64,000 bases of DNA from Actinopolyspora halophila DSM 43834 (GTDB lineage: Bacteria; Actinomycetota; Actinomycetes; Mycobacteriales; Pseudonocardiaceae): contig NZ_AQUI01000002.1 in the NCBI RefSeq assembly GCF_000371785.1, forward strand, positions 2,273,276 through 2,337,275, written 5' to 3'. A program made the translations under genes and the position numbers. Shown in pieces: positions 37,701 through 46,962 of this stretch. The notes under the pieces were generated by a model. That model was not told where the DNA came from, did no database searches, and was given only the letters and a program-made list of their open reading frames with translations. The first letter of the stretch is position 1, and each line of letters starts with the position of its first letter.

Positions 37701-39011
37701 ATGGACACTTACGACGTCGTCGTCATCGGAGCGGGATTCGCGGGACTGACAGCGGCCAGGGACCTCCGCGAGGCCGGTTCGGACGTGCTGGTTCTGGAGG
37801 CCAGGGACCGCATCGGTGGCTCCACCTGGTACCGGCCGGAAGCCTTCGACGGATTCGGTCTGGAGATGGGCGGTACCTGGATCGTGCCGCAGCAGCGGCA
37901 CGTCTTCGCCGAAGCGCACCGCTACGGAATCCGGGTGGCCGACAGCGAGCTTCCCTCGCGCATGACCTGGTCCGACCACGGCGAGGTGCTGGACACGTTG
38001 CTGCCGGTCCCTCCGGAGGAGTACGAGCAGCTCGAACACGCGATGCGTTCGTTGATCGAGGCGGGCAGGAGGATCGACCCGGAACGGCCACTTTCCGAGC
38101 AGGGGCTCTCCGATCTCGACGTGCCGATTCGGCAGTGGGCCGAGCAGCAGGGGCTGTCCGGGAACTCCGGAGAACTGCTGATCTCCTGGTTCTGCGGTTG
38201 TGCGAACGCGAGCGAGGAGACCGGATCAGCTCTGGACGTGATTCGTTGGCTTGCGGCGATGGACAACTCGCTGGGGGGGATGGTGCAGGCGAGCGTGCTC
38301 GGCTACACGTTCGTCGACGGCACTGTGTCGCTGGCCGAGGCGATGGTCGCGGACTCCGGTGCGGAACTGCGGTTGTCCAGTCCCGTGCGCGAGGTACTCG
38401 CCGACGACCGGGGAGTGACCGTCGGCTACCACGGCGGTTCCGTCCGGGCGGACCGGGTGCTGATGACCACTCCCGTCGGGGTGTGGCGCGACATCCGGTT
38501 CGAGCCGGAGCTGTCGGCGGCCAAGCAGGCCGTCTCCCGGGAGAACCACGCGGGGCAGGGGCAGAAGATCTGGGCGCTGGCACGCGGGGTCTCCGAGGAC
38601 CTGAGCGGTTTCGGCTGGGGAACCGCCTTCGACTACGTCGGCGCTATGGCCACCACCGGCAGCGGTGTGGTTCTCGTGTGCTTCGCGCCCGAGGACGGTC
38701 GGGTCGACGGAGCGGATCCGCACGATGTGCAGCGTGCCGTCCGCGAGTTCGCCCCCGACGCGGAGGTCGTCGACGTCGCCACCCACGACTGGGTGGGCGA
38801 CGAGTTCTCCAAGGGGACCTGGGCGACCTTCCGAGCCGGTCAGTTCGCCGAGTACGAGATCAGCGTCGCCGAGCCCGAGGGGCGCGTCCACTTCGGGGGA
38901 TCGCACACGGCTCGACGTTGGCGCGCCTTCATCGACGGTGCCATCGAGTCGGGCGAACGTGCCGCGGCCGAGATCTCGGAGGCCAGGCGGCGCGACGGAC
39001 GGGGAACGTGA
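37701..39011 (+). CDS. Flavin-containing amine oxidase
   Basis: A 436-residue FAD enzyme of the monoamine/polyamine oxidase family. The N-terminus is the FAD-binding VVVIGAGFAGLTAARDL (6-22), then LVLEARDRIGGSTW and MGGTWIVPQQ. The C-terminal block VHFGGSHTARRWRAFIDGAIESGERAA is the second flavin contact. It would oxidise a primary amine to an aldehyde, releasing ammonia and H2O2. Clustering with a ureohydrolase and aldehyde dehydrogenases suggests putrescine or agmatine as substrate (inference). ATG 37701 is preceded by AGAGGAGAG. The stop of the permease lies 37 bp upstream. Confidence 0.85.
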   Translation: MDTYDVVVIGAGFAGLTAARDLREAGSDVLVLEARDRIGGSTWYRPEAFDGFGLEMGGTWIVPQQRHVFAEAHRYGIRVADSELPSRMTWSDHGEVLDTLLPVPPEEYEQLEHAMRSLIEAGRRIDPERPLSEQGLSDLDVPIRQWAEQQGLSGNSGELLISWFCGCANASEETGSALDVIRWLAAMDNSLGGMVQASVLGYTFVDGTVSLAEAMVADSGAELRLSSPVREVLADDRGVTVGYHGGSVRADRVLMTTPVGVWRDIRFEPELSAAKQAVSRENHAGQGQKIWALARGVSEDLSGFGWGTAFDYVGAMATTGSGVVLVCFAPEDGRVDGADPHDVQRAVREFAPDAEVVDVATHDWVGDEFSKGTWATFRAGQFAEYEISVAEPEGRVHFGGSHTARRWRAFIDGAIESGERAAAEISEARRRDGRGT

Positions 39012-39062
39012 CGGGGCTCGATCCTTCGACCCGTGTGCGAGTGGAATTGTGAGGAGCGGACA

Positions 39063-40019
39063 GTGTCAGAGCCCATGGACCGGGAACCGGTCGGTCCGGT
39101 CGATGCCACCAAAATCCCTCGGTACGGCGGTGACTCCACCTTCGCGCGACTGCCGAGGTACTCCGAGGTCTCCGATGCCGACGCGCTGCTGTGGGGAGTG
39201 CCCTTCGACACCGGGGTGAGCTATCGTCCCGGAGCCAGGTTCGGGCCCGGGCACGTCCGGCAGAGTTCCAGGTTGTTGCGGCCGTACAACCCGGCCGTCG
39301 GCGTCTCCCCGTTCGCGGCTCGGCAGGTCGCCGATGCCGGGGACGTCGGAGTGAACCCCTTCGACGTCGCCGAGGCCATTTCCACGGTGGAGTCGGCCGC
39401 CGGAGAAATGTCCGGGACCGGACGCACCTTGATCACCATCGGCGGTGATCACACGATCGCGCTGCCGTTGCTGCGGGTGCAGCACGAGCGGCACGGTCCG
39501 CTCGCCGTCCTGCACTTCGACGCGCACCTGGACACCTGGGACACCTACTTCGGCGAGCCCTACACCCACGGAACCCCGTTTCGCCGTGCTGCGGAGGAAG
39601 GTCTGATCGACCACGAGCACTCGATGCACGTGGGGCTCCGGGGGCCGTTGTACTCCGGGGTGGACCTGGCCGAGAGCGCGCGGATGGGGTTCGCCGCCGT
39701 GCACTGCCGGGACTTCGCGCGCGCCTCACTGGACACGATCACGGAGCGAGTCCGTGCTCGGCTCGGTTCGCGCCCGGTCTACGTCTCGATCGACATCGAC
39801 GTGCTCGATCCCGGGTTCGCACCGGGGACCGGTACTCCGGAAGCGGGCGGGATGTCGAGCAGGGAGCTGTTGGAACTGCTGCGCGGTCTCGAGGGGCTGA
39901 ACCTCGTCGGCGCCGACCTCGTGGAGGTCGCCCCCGCCTACGACCACGCCGAGATCACCGGGATCGCCGCTTCGCACGTGATCTACGAACTGTTGAGCAT
40001 TCTTCCGAAGGGACACTGA
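39063..40019 (+). CDS. Agmatinase/guanidinobutyrase-type ureohydrolase
   Basis: A 318-residue manganese enzyme releasing urea from a guanidino compound. All six metal ligands are present: H130 (GGDHT), D153/H155/D157 ([10 protein letters not shown]) and D244/D246 ([19 protein letters not shown]). The [12 protein letters not shown] block near residues 73-84 resembles guanidinobutyrase/guanidinopropionase enzymes rather than arginase. With an amine oxidase and GABA aminotransferase nearby, 4-guanidinobutyrate to GABA plus urea is plausible; agmatine to putrescine is the alternative. GTG 39063 follows GAGGAG. Its stop overlaps the next start by one base (TGATG). Confidence 0.87.
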   Translation: MSEPMDREPVGPVDATKIPRYGGDSTFARLPRYSEVSDADALLWGVPFDTGVSYRPGARFGPGHVRQSSRLLRPYNPAVGVSPFAARQVADAGDVGVNPFDVAEAISTVESAAGEMSGTGRTLITIGGDHTIALPLLRVQHERHGPLAVLHFDAHLDTWDTYFGEPYTHGTPFRRAAEEGLIDHEHSMHVGLRGPLYSGVDLAESARMGFAAVHCRDFARASLDTITERVRARLGSRPVYVSIDIDVLDPGFAPGTGTPEAGGMSSRELLELLRGLEGLNLVGADLVEVAPAYDHAEITGIAASHVIYELLSILPKGH

Positions 40020-41443
40020 TGCGCACCGTTCACAACGTCGTCGACGGGGTGGCCGTCGAAGCCGGTGCCCGCCGCACGGCTCCACTGATCGATCCCTGCA
40101 CCGGTGCGGAGTTCGCCCGTGCTCCGGTCTCTTCGGAGGCCGATGTGGACGCGGCCTACGCCGCGGCCGAGCGGGCCTTCGCCGAGTGGCGGCGCAGCAC
40201 TCCCGCCGAGAGGCAGCGGGCGCTGCTGCGGCTGGCCGACGCGCTGGAGGACCGCACCGAGGAGTTCGTCGCTGCCGAAGTGGTCAACAGCGGTAAACCG
40301 GTGGCGGCCACCCGCAGCGAGGAGATCGAGGCGGCCATCGACCAGCTCAGGTTCTTCGCGGGGGCCGCCAGGCTGCTGGACGGTTCGGGGGCAGCGGAGT
40401 ACGCACCGGGCCACACCTCCTACGTGCGCAGGGAACCGGTCGGTGTGATCGGCCAGATAGCGCCGTGGAACTACCCGTTGATGATGGCGGTCTGGAAGAT
40501 CGCTCCCGCGATCGCGGCGGGAAACACGGTGGTGCTCAAACCGGCGGACACCACTCCGGTCACCGCCGCGATGTTCGGCGAGGTCGCGGCGGGGACGCTG
40601 CCCCGCGGAGTGCTCAACGTGGTCTGCGGTGATCGCGAGACAGGCAGTGCGGTGGCCGCTCACCCGACAGCGGCGATGGTGTCGATCACCGGGTCCAGCA
40701 GAGCGGGTAAGCAGGTGGCGGCCGCTGCGGCCGAGGACGTCAAACGTGTGCACCTGGAGCTGGGGGGCAAAGCCCCGGCCGTGGTCTTCGCCGACGCCGA
40801 CCTGGACACCGCCGCCGGGGAAATCGCCGAAGCCGGGGTGTTCAACGCCGGTCAGGACTGCACGGCGGCCACGAGGGTACTGGTTGAGGCTTCGGTGGCC
40901 GAGGAGTTCACCGCCAAGTTGGTGGAGCGGGTCAGCGGTATCCGATGTGGGCCGCCGTCCGACCCGGAGGCCACTTTCGGACCGCTGAACAACGCGGCGC
41001 AGTTCGAGCGGGTGAGCGCGGTCCTCGACCGTCTTCCCGAGCACGCGAGGGTGCTTACCGGCGGAACACGAGCGCGCGATCAGGGATTTTTCTTCGAGCC
41101 AACGGTGATCGCCGGGGTGCACCAGCACGACGAGGTCGTCCAGGAGGAGATTTTCGGGCCGGTGCTGACCGTGCAGGAGTTCGAGTCCGAGCAGGACGCC
41201 CTGCGGCTCGCCAACGGGGTGGACTACGCACTGGCCTCCAGCGTCTGGACCCGGGAGCACGGACGGGCCCAACGTTTCGCGGCCGAGCTCGAGTTCGGCT
41301 GTGTGTGGGTGAACAGCCACATGGTGTTGCTCGCCGAAATGCTGCACGGGGGGTTCAAGCACTCCGGTTACGGCAACGATCTGTCCCGCTACGGGTTCGA
41401 CGACTACACGCGTGTCAAGCACGTGACGCACAGCCTGCGCTGA
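40019..41443 (+). CDS. Aldehyde dehydrogenase (gamma-aminobutyraldehyde/betaine-aldehyde type)
   Basis: A 474-residue NAD(P)-dependent enzyme. The catalytic cysteine is C281 (NAGQDCTAAT) and the general base E247 (LELGGKAP). The cofactor site reads [35 protein letters not shown] in the family pattern, and the end ALASSVWTREHGRAQRFAAELEFGCVWVNSH resembles aminobutyraldehyde dehydrogenases (PatD/PuuC-like). It would oxidise the aldehyde made by the amine oxidase two genes upstream. Its ATG overlaps the ureohydrolase stop (TGATG), so they are co-translated. Confidence 0.87.
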   Translation: MRTVHNVVDGVAVEAGARRTAPLIDPCTGAEFARAPVSSEADVDAAYAAAERAFAEWRRSTPAERQRALLRLADALEDRTEEFVAAEVVNSGKPVAATRSEEIEAAIDQLRFFAGAARLLDGSGAAEYAPGHTSYVRREPVGVIGQIAPWNYPLMMAVWKIAPAIAAGNTVVLKPADTTPVTAAMFGEVAAGTLPRGVLNVVCGDRETGSAVAAHPTAAMVSITGSSRAGKQVAAAAAEDVKRVHLELGGKAPAVVFADADLDTAAGEIAEAGVFNAGQDCTAATRVLVEASVAEEFTAKLVERVSGIRCGPPSDPEATFGPLNNAAQFERVSAVLDRLPEHARVLTGGTRARDQGFFFEPTVIAGVHQHDEVVQEEIFGPVLTVQEFESEQDALRLANGVDYALASSVWTREHGRAQRFAAELEFGCVWVNSHMVLLAEMLHGGFKHSGYGNDLSRYGFDDYTRVKHVTHSLR

Positions 41444-41845
41444 AAACGGCGGTCCGAGTCCCGTTCCCCATCGGTCGGGCCCCGGCGCCGTGGCGCGAGA
41501 GGTACGCCCGTGTCCTGCCGCGATTCGCTCGGGGTCCGAGGGGAACCGGATCGGCACGTGCCGGGAGTGTCGATCGTGCGGGGGCCGTCCACGACGGATC
41601 GCGGTGGTGGACGCCCCCGCTTTTTCGCAGCGGGACGGCGGGGCATCCGGTGGCCGGAGTCGCTCGAGGTGCCCCGCGACGTGGCAGGCGCCACCGCGCG
41701 TGCCGGCGCCCGATCGTCCGAGCGAGTCGTTCCGGGCGGGGCCTTGGACATTTCGTCGATTCGTCTCGTCCGGACTGGACTGATCGGCAGTGCACGGCGC
41801 GGGCGAGAGGACCGTAGCGTCGCTGTGAGGACGACAAGGAGGAAC
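41444..41845. other. Gene-free gap between the two aldehyde dehydrogenase genes
   Basis: About 400 bp of GC-rich DNA without a supported gene. I see no strong palindrome or hairpin. It probably contains the promoter of the second aldehyde dehydrogenase, which has its own ribosome site just before 41846. Confidence 0.35.
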
Positions 41846-43273
41846 ATGATTACCGGATACTGGGCGGCCGGAGCGGCGGCCACGGGCGAGACGAGCTTCG
41901 AGGTGTCGCACCCCGGTGACGGCTCTCCGGTGGGTACCGCCTACTTCGCCACCGACGCCGACGTCGAACGAGCCGTCTCCGCCGCGTGTGCGAGCCTCCG
42001 CAGTACGGCGGCCTCACCGGCTCACGTGAGGGCGGCGGCGCTCGAGCACGTTCGAACCCGGTTGGAGGAGCGCTCCGAGGAGTTCGCCCGGCTGATCACG
42101 GCCGAGAACGGGAAACCGCTCTTCTGGGCCCGTGCCGAGGTGGCACGGGCGGTGTCGACGTTCCGGTGGGCAGCTGAGGAGGCACGTCGCTGGTCGGGCG
42201 ACTTACAGCGTCTGGATACCGAACCCGGGGCCGTGAACAGGTTGGCACTCGTCCGCCGTCCACCGCGGGGGGCGGTGCTCGGGATCGCCCCGTTCAACTT
42301 CCCCCTGAATCTCGCGGTGCACAAACTCGCCCCCGCGCTGGCGGTCGGAGCCCCCATCGTGCTCAAACCCGCACCCAGGACTCCGCTCACCGCGCTGTTG
42401 CTGGGGGAGGTCCTGGCCGAGACGGAGCTGCCCTCCGGAGCGTGGTCGGTGTTGCCCACCACCGACGAGAAGGCGGCCGAGCTGGTCGGCGACCGGCGGT
42501 TGCCGGTGGTTTCCTTCACCGGGTCCGGTCCGGTGGGGTGGGGAATCAAGGATGCCGCCCCGCGCAAGCACGTCACGCTCGAACTGGGTGGCAACGCCGC
42601 TGTGTTCGTGAACGAGGACTGGACCGAGCGGGACCGAGCTGCCGAGCGGATCGCCACCTTCGCCATGTACCAGGCCGGGCAGTCGTGCATATCGGTGCAA
42701 CGGGTGTTCGTCCATCGCGGCGCCTATGAGGACTTCGTCCCCCGGTTGGTCGGTGCCGTGGAGTCACAGAAGTCCGGTGACCCCTTCGACGAGGCCACCC
42801 GGGTGGGGCCGCTGATCGACGAGGAAGCGGCGGAACGAGTGGAGCGGTGGGTCGAGGAGGCCGTCACCGCGGGGGCTCGGGTGCTCACAGGTGGGGTGCG
42901 GCGCGGCTCGACTTACGAACCGACGGTGCTGACCGGAGTCCCGGAGGACGCGAAGGTGCTCGCCGAGGAGGTGTTCGGTCCGGTTCTGGTGGTCGAGTCG
43001 GTGGATTCCGCCGACGAGGCGTTCCGGCGCATCGACGACTCCCGCTACGGCCTGCAGGCCGGGATTTTCACCAGGGACTTGCAACTGGCGTTCCGGGCCT
43101 CGGCCGAGCTGGAGGTCGGCGGTGTGGTCATCGGCGATGTGCCGAGCTTTCGGGCCGACCAGATGCCCTACGGGGGAGTGAAGGAGTCCGGTGTCGGCAG
43201 GGAGGGGGTGCACGCCGCGATGACCGATCTGACCGAGGAGAAGGTGACGGTGCTCACCGGGATCGAGGTCTAG
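41846..43273 (+). CDS. Aldehyde dehydrogenase, probable succinate-semialdehyde or related
   Basis: A 475-residue NAD(P)-dependent enzyme distinct from its neighbour. Catalytic C281 (YQAGQSCISVQRVFVH) and E246 (TLELGGNAAVFV) are present. The AGQSCISVQR form and the PPRGAVLGIAPFNFPLNLAVHKLAPAL block are found in the lactaldehyde/glyceraldehyde-3-phosphate/SSADH-like branch. Position beside the GABA genes suggests succinate semialdehyde as substrate, which would complete GABA use; the branch alone does not prove this. Strong AAGGAGG at 41836-41842 before the ATG. Confidence 0.82.
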   Translation: MITGYWAAGAAATGETSFEVSHPGDGSPVGTAYFATDADVERAVSAACASLRSTAASPAHVRAAALEHVRTRLEERSEEFARLITAENGKPLFWARAEVARAVSTFRWAAEEARRWSGDLQRLDTEPGAVNRLALVRRPPRGAVLGIAPFNFPLNLAVHKLAPALAVGAPIVLKPAPRTPLTALLLGEVLAETELPSGAWSVLPTTDEKAAELVGDRRLPVVSFTGSGPVGWGIKDAAPRKHVTLELGGNAAVFVNEDWTERDRAAERIATFAMYQAGQSCISVQRVFVHRGAYEDFVPRLVGAVESQKSGDPFDEATRVGPLIDEEAAERVERWVEEAVTAGARVLTGGVRRGSTYEPTVLTGVPEDAKVLAEEVFGPVLVVESVDSADEAFRRIDDSRYGLQAGIFTRDLQLAFRASAELEVGGVVIGDVPSFRADQMPYGGVKESGVGREGVHAAMTDLTEEKVTVLTGIEV

Positions 43274-43337
43274 CCCTGTTCGCGCTCGCTCATCCGTGGC
43301 CGGGGTGCCGGCGAGTCGGGAACGGGGGACTCGTCCG

Positions 43338-43354
43338 GCCCGCTCACCGCGGGC
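43338..43354. terminator. Short hairpin between convergent genes
   Basis: GCCCGC-TCACC-GCGGGC forms a 6-bp stem with a 5-nt loop between the aldehyde dehydrogenase end (43273) and the CDF gene end (43430). It is weak evidence of termination. Confidence 0.3.
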
Positions 43355-43429
43355 TCGGAGCGTACCTGTGCCTGCCGGGTGCCCGGGGGATTCCCGACCC
43401 CTGCTCGCAGGAGCGGAGTTCCCGAGCGC

Positions 43430-44386
43430 TCATTCCCGGCCGGACCCGTTCTCGTCGCCGTCCTGTTCCTCGGGGGAACGGGAGCGCAACGATTCCGTGG
43501 GCAGGAAGTCCTGCCGGTGATCCACCTGCAGGGTGGTGTGCCGGATCTCGTGTCGCTCGCGCAGCAGCCGTTCGACGGCCGTCCGTCGTTCGTGGCAGTC
43601 CTGATCGGCAGACACGAGCACGTGGGCGGACAGGGCGGGGAACCCGGAAGTCACTTCCCACACGTGCAGCTCGTGAACCTCGACGACCCCGATGACACCA
43701 CGTATCTCCGTTTCCAGCAGCCGCGGGTCGATCCCCTTCGGTGCGGCTTCGAGGAAGACCCGGGCCGAGTCGCGGATGAGCCCGTAACCGGCCTTGGCCA
43801 TGAGGGCGGCCACGACCAGCGCGGCGAGCGCGTCCGCGCGCGTCCAGCCGGTCGACAGGACCACGAGTCCGGCCACCGCTGTCGCGACGAAGGCGTAGAG
43901 ATCGTTGAGGATGTGTTGGAAGGCCCCCTCGACGTTGAGGCTCTGCCTGTTTCCCTTGCTGATCAGCCACGTGGCGACCAGATTGACCACGATCCCGACC
44001 AGAGCGGTGACGAGCACGAAGGTACCCGCTACGGCGGGAGGGGAGATCAGCCGACGAACTCCCTCGACGACGAAGTAGCAGACCAGCGCGAACAGTGTTA
44101 TGCCGTTGATCTGCGCCGAGAGTATCTCGGCTCTCTTGAGGCCGAAGGTGTAAGCACCCCTGGCCGGGATTCTGGCGAGTCTGCCCGCCACGAGCGCGAG
44201 AGCCAGTGCTCCGGCATCGGTGAGCATGTGACCGGCGTCGGAGATCAGTGCGAGTGAGGAGGCATACACCCCGACCACGATTTCCGCGATCATGAACAAC
44301 GCGATCACGACCAGTGCCGCGCTCAGATACCTCCGATCGGCTTCACGGTCGGCTACGTGTGAGTGGCCGTGTCCGTGTTCGCCCAT
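43430..44386 (-). CDS. Cation diffusion facilitator (CzcD/ZitB-type metal exporter)
   Basis: A 318-residue inner-membrane metal/H+ antiporter with six hydrophobic helices and a C-terminal cytoplasmic domain. The N-terminus is His-rich (MGEHGHGHSH). Metal sites are H53/D57 in SDAGHMLTDAG (helix 2) and H158/D162 in FQHILNDLYA (helix 5), the HxxxD pair of zinc-type CDF proteins. The C-terminal domain has HELHVWEVTSGFPALSAHVLV. Zinc (also Co/Cd) export is likely. ATG 44386 has GAGAGG with 7-base spacing. Confidence 0.9.
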   Translation of the reverse strand: MGEHGHGHSHVADREADRRYLSAALVVIALFMIAEIVVGVYASSLALISDAGHMLTDAGALALALVAGRLARIPARGAYTFGLKRAEILSAQINGITLFALVCYFVVEGVRRLISPPAVAGTFVLVTALVGIVVNLVATWLISKGNRQSLNVEGAFQHILNDLYAFVATAVAGLVVLSTGWTRADALAALVVAALMAKAGYGLIRDSARVFLEAAPKGIDPRLLETEIRGVIGVVEVHELHVWEVTSGFPALSAHVLVSADQDCHERRTAVERLLRERHEIRHTTLQVDHRQDFLPTESLRSRSPEEQDGDENGSGRE

Positions 44387-44823
44387 CCGCGCACCTCTCG
44401 CTGTCACTTCGAGGACCGTGCCGGGTGTTCCGCGCACGTTGGCCGACACCATAGCGTGCGCGGAATCGCGTCGCAGGAAGTCTGTGCGGCGGTGTGACCG
44501 GGATTTTCGGCGCGAACGGAATGCAGCCGGGTTGTTTGGTGGAACGGGCGGAGAAAGGGCGGTCGAACGAAGAGCGGATTTGCCCGGGGAAGTTTTCCGC
44601 GCCCGGGTGCACGCGAAAAGCGGTATCGGTGGATTTCCGCGTTCCGGGTGCTTTCCGGTACGGCGGGATTCGCGTGGCACTCCCCCGGTTCGGTGTGCGA
44701 GGTCGGACATGACTCGGTGCACGAGCTCGTTCGGAGCACCGAGGTGGTACGGCCGAGGAGCTCTCCCGGAGGAGACGGGGACGAGTCCCCGGGGCGGCCC
44801 TCGGCGGAGAGCCGCCCCGGGAG
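44387..44823. other. Gene-free region between the CDF promoter and the DUF779 gene end
   Basis: About 437 bp; it includes the CDF promoter and the hairpin 44788-44821. The stretch near 44490-44660 is relatively poor in GC for the window but shows no gene. Confidence 0.35.
44788..44821 (-). terminator. Terminator of the aldehyde dehydrogenase/DUF779 operon
   Basis: CCCGGGGCGGC (44788-44798) pairs perfectly with 44811-44821 over 11 bp with a 12-nt loop, starting 3 bp beyond the DUF779 stop. Confidence 0.6.
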
Positions 44824-45204
44824 TCAGAGGCTGTTCAGCTCCTCCTCGGTGAGCAACCGGGAACGCAGCAGAAAGCGCACCCCGTCCGGAGCTTCCAGCG
44901 AGAAACCGCTGCCGCGTCCGGCGACCACGTCTATGGTCAGATGGGTGTGCTGCCAGTATTCGAACTGCGGGCCGGACATCCACACCTCGATCGGCTCGGG
45001 AACACCGGGGAGACTCAGGCTCCCGAGGTGTACGTCGTGGACTCCCGTTCGGAACTCCCCCTTCGGATAGCACATCGGTGCGCTGCCGTCACAGCACCCA
45101 CCGGACTGGTGGAACATGATCGCGCCGTACCGCTGCCGCAGACTTCGGAGAAGTTCGGCAGCCCGTTCGGTCACGTCCACCCTGCCGTTTTCCCCCGAAT
45201 CCAT
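44824..45204 (-). CDS. DUF779 family protein
   Basis: A 126-residue protein with the DUF779 signature FHQSGGCCDGSAPMCYP (C37, C38, C45) and later FEYWQHTHLTIDVVAGRGSGFSLEAPDGVRFL. The cysteine cluster suggests metal binding or redox chemistry; the exact role is unknown, but the gene is commonly paired with acetaldehyde-type dehydrogenases. Its ATG overlaps the dehydrogenase stop by one base (TGATG), so the proteins are made together. Confidence 0.85.
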   Translation of the reverse strand: MDSGENGRVDVTERAAELLRSLRQRYGAIMFHQSGGCCDGSAPMCYPKGEFRTGVHDVHLGSLSLPGVPEPIEVWMSGPQFEYWQHTHLTIDVVAGRGSGFSLEAPDGVRFLLRSRLLTEEELNSL

Positions 45205-46727
45205 CAGAACAGCCCCATGGAGTTCACTGAGTAGCTGACCAGCATGTTCTTGGTCTGTTGGTAGTGATCGAGCATCATCTTGTGGGTCTCCCTGCCGATC
45301 CCGGACTGCTTGTAACCCCCGAAGGCGGCGTGCGCCGGGTACGAGTGGTAGTTGTTCACCCAGACGCGTCCGGCCTGGATGTCCCGGGCGGCTCGGTACG
45401 CGGTGTTGCCGTTCCGGGACCACACGCCGGCCCCGAGACCGTAGAGCGTGTCGTTGGCGATCTCGACGGCCTCCTCGTAATCCCCGAAGGAGGTCACCGA
45501 GACCACGGGGCCGAATATTTCCTCCTGGAAAATGCGCTGCCTGTTGTGCCCCTCGAAAACGGTCGGTTCCACGTAGTAGCCCCCGCTGAGCTCGCCCCCC
45601 GGATCCGCTCGACCGCCACCGGTGAGGATCCGGGCGCCCTCCTGCTTTCCGATGTCGATGTAGGCGAGGATCTTTTCGAGCTGGTCATTGCTGGCCTGAG
45701 CCCCGATCCTGGTTTCGGTGTCCAGCGGATGCCCCGGGGCGCTCCGTTCGGTGCGTTCGACCGCGGCCGCGACGAACTCGTCGTAGATACCGCGTTGCAC
45801 CAGGGCACGGGATGGGCAGGTGCACACTTCGCCCTGGTTCAACGCGAACAGCGCGAATCCCTCGAGCGCCTTGTCGTGGAAGGCGTCGTCGGCGGCGGCG
45901 ACGTCGTCGAAGAAGATGTTCGGGCTTTTGCCGCCCAGTTCCACCGTGGCGGGGATGATGTTCTCACTGGCGTACTGCAGGATCAGCCTGCCTGTGGTGG
46001 TCTCCCCGGTGAAAGCGATCTTGTTGATCCGCGGGTTCGAGGCCAGCGGCTTCCCGGCTTCCACCCCGAAACCGTTGACCACGTTGATCACACCGGCGGG
46101 CAGCAGATCCGCGATCAGTTCCAGCAGGACGTGGATCGAGGCCGGGGTCTGCTCGGCGGGCTTGAGCACCACGGTGTTGCCACCGGCCAGCGCCGGGGCG
46201 AGTTTCCACGTGGCCATCAGTATGGGGAAGTTCCACGGGATGATCTGGCCGACCACCCCCAGGGGTTCGTGGAAGTGGTAGGCGACCGTGTCCTCGTCGA
46301 TCTGGGAGAGCGTGCCTTCCTGGGCCCGCAGAGCACCGGCGAAGTAGCGGAAGTGGTCGACCGCCAACGGCATGTCGGCCGCCAGCGTTTCCCGTACCGG
46401 TTTGCCGTTCTCCCAGGACTCGGCCACGGCGAGCTTCTCGAGGTTCTCCTCGACGCGGTCGGCGACGGCCAGCAGCACCTTGGCGCGTTCGGCCGGTGCC
46501 GTTTTGCCCCACGACCTGGCGGCCCCTTCGGCCGCGTCCACGGCCTTCTCCACGTCGGGGGCCGTGCCACGAGCCAGTTCCGTGAACGTTCGCCCCGTGG
46601 CGGGGGTCGGGTTCTCGAAGTATTTTCCTTCGGCCGGGGGGACGTACTCGCCGCCGATGAAGTGGTCGTAGCGGGACCTGTACTCGACGACGGATCCGGC
46701 GGTTCCCGGAGCTGCGTACTGGGGCAT
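45204..46727 (-). CDS. Aldehyde dehydrogenase (ExaC/acetaldehyde type)
   Basis: A 507-residue NAD-dependent aldehyde dehydrogenase. Catalytic C302 lies in [16 protein letters not shown], a form typical of ExaC/AldB acetaldehyde dehydrogenases, with the base in [38 protein letters not shown] is the cofactor site. The downstream DUF779 gene and the divergent GAF-domain regulator match the usual setting of alcohol/acetaldehyde-inducible units. ATG 46727 is preceded by GGAGGTGGGGG. Confidence 0.9.
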   Translation of the reverse strand: MPQYAAPGTAGSVVEYRSRYDHFIGGEYVPPAEGKYFENPTPATGRTFTELARGTAPDVEKAVDAAEGAARSWGKTAPAERAKVLLAVADRVEENLEKLAVAESWENGKPVRETLAADMPLAVDHFRYFAGALRAQEGTLSQIDEDTVAYHFHEPLGVVGQIIPWNFPILMATWKLAPALAGGNTVVLKPAEQTPASIHVLLELIADLLPAGVINVVNGFGVEAGKPLASNPRINKIAFTGETTTGRLILQYASENIIPATVELGGKSPNIFFDDVAAADDAFHDKALEGFALFALNQGEVCTCPSRALVQRGIYDEFVAAAVERTERSAPGHPLDTETRIGAQASNDQLEKILAYIDIGKQEGARILTGGGRADPGGELSGGYYVEPTVFEGHNRQRIFQEEIFGPVVSVTSFGDYEEAVEIANDTLYGLGAGVWSRNGNTAYRAARDIQAGRVWVNNYHSYPAHAAFGGYKQSGIGRETHKMMLDHYQQTKNMLVSYSVNSMGLF

Positions 46728-46908
46728 TCCCCCACCTCCGTTCGAACTGTGTCGACTTGTGCGACCACCGCGGTACGCGGTTTCGCGGGGGTGGTCGATA
46801 CGGGGGAATTCTGGGGAGCGTGACGTTGCAACAACGTTTCGTGCGAAAAGCGGCATCCGCGACGGTGCTCGAGGCTTGTACATAACCCGGATCACCTATC
46901 AGTATGAT

Positions 46909-46927
46909 GTCGATCGCATCGATCGAC
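46909..46927. promoter_or_regulatory. Palindrome GTCGATCG-CAT-CGATCGAC between divergent genes
   Basis: A perfect 8-bp inverted repeat with a 3-bp spacer, 36 bp upstream of the regulator start and 182 bp from the aldehyde dehydrogenase start. It is a natural site for the GAF-domain regulator, allowing autoregulation and control of the dehydrogenase. Confidence 0.55.
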
Positions 46928-46962
46928 GCGTACGACCGTGATGACACCGTGAGGCAGGTCGA

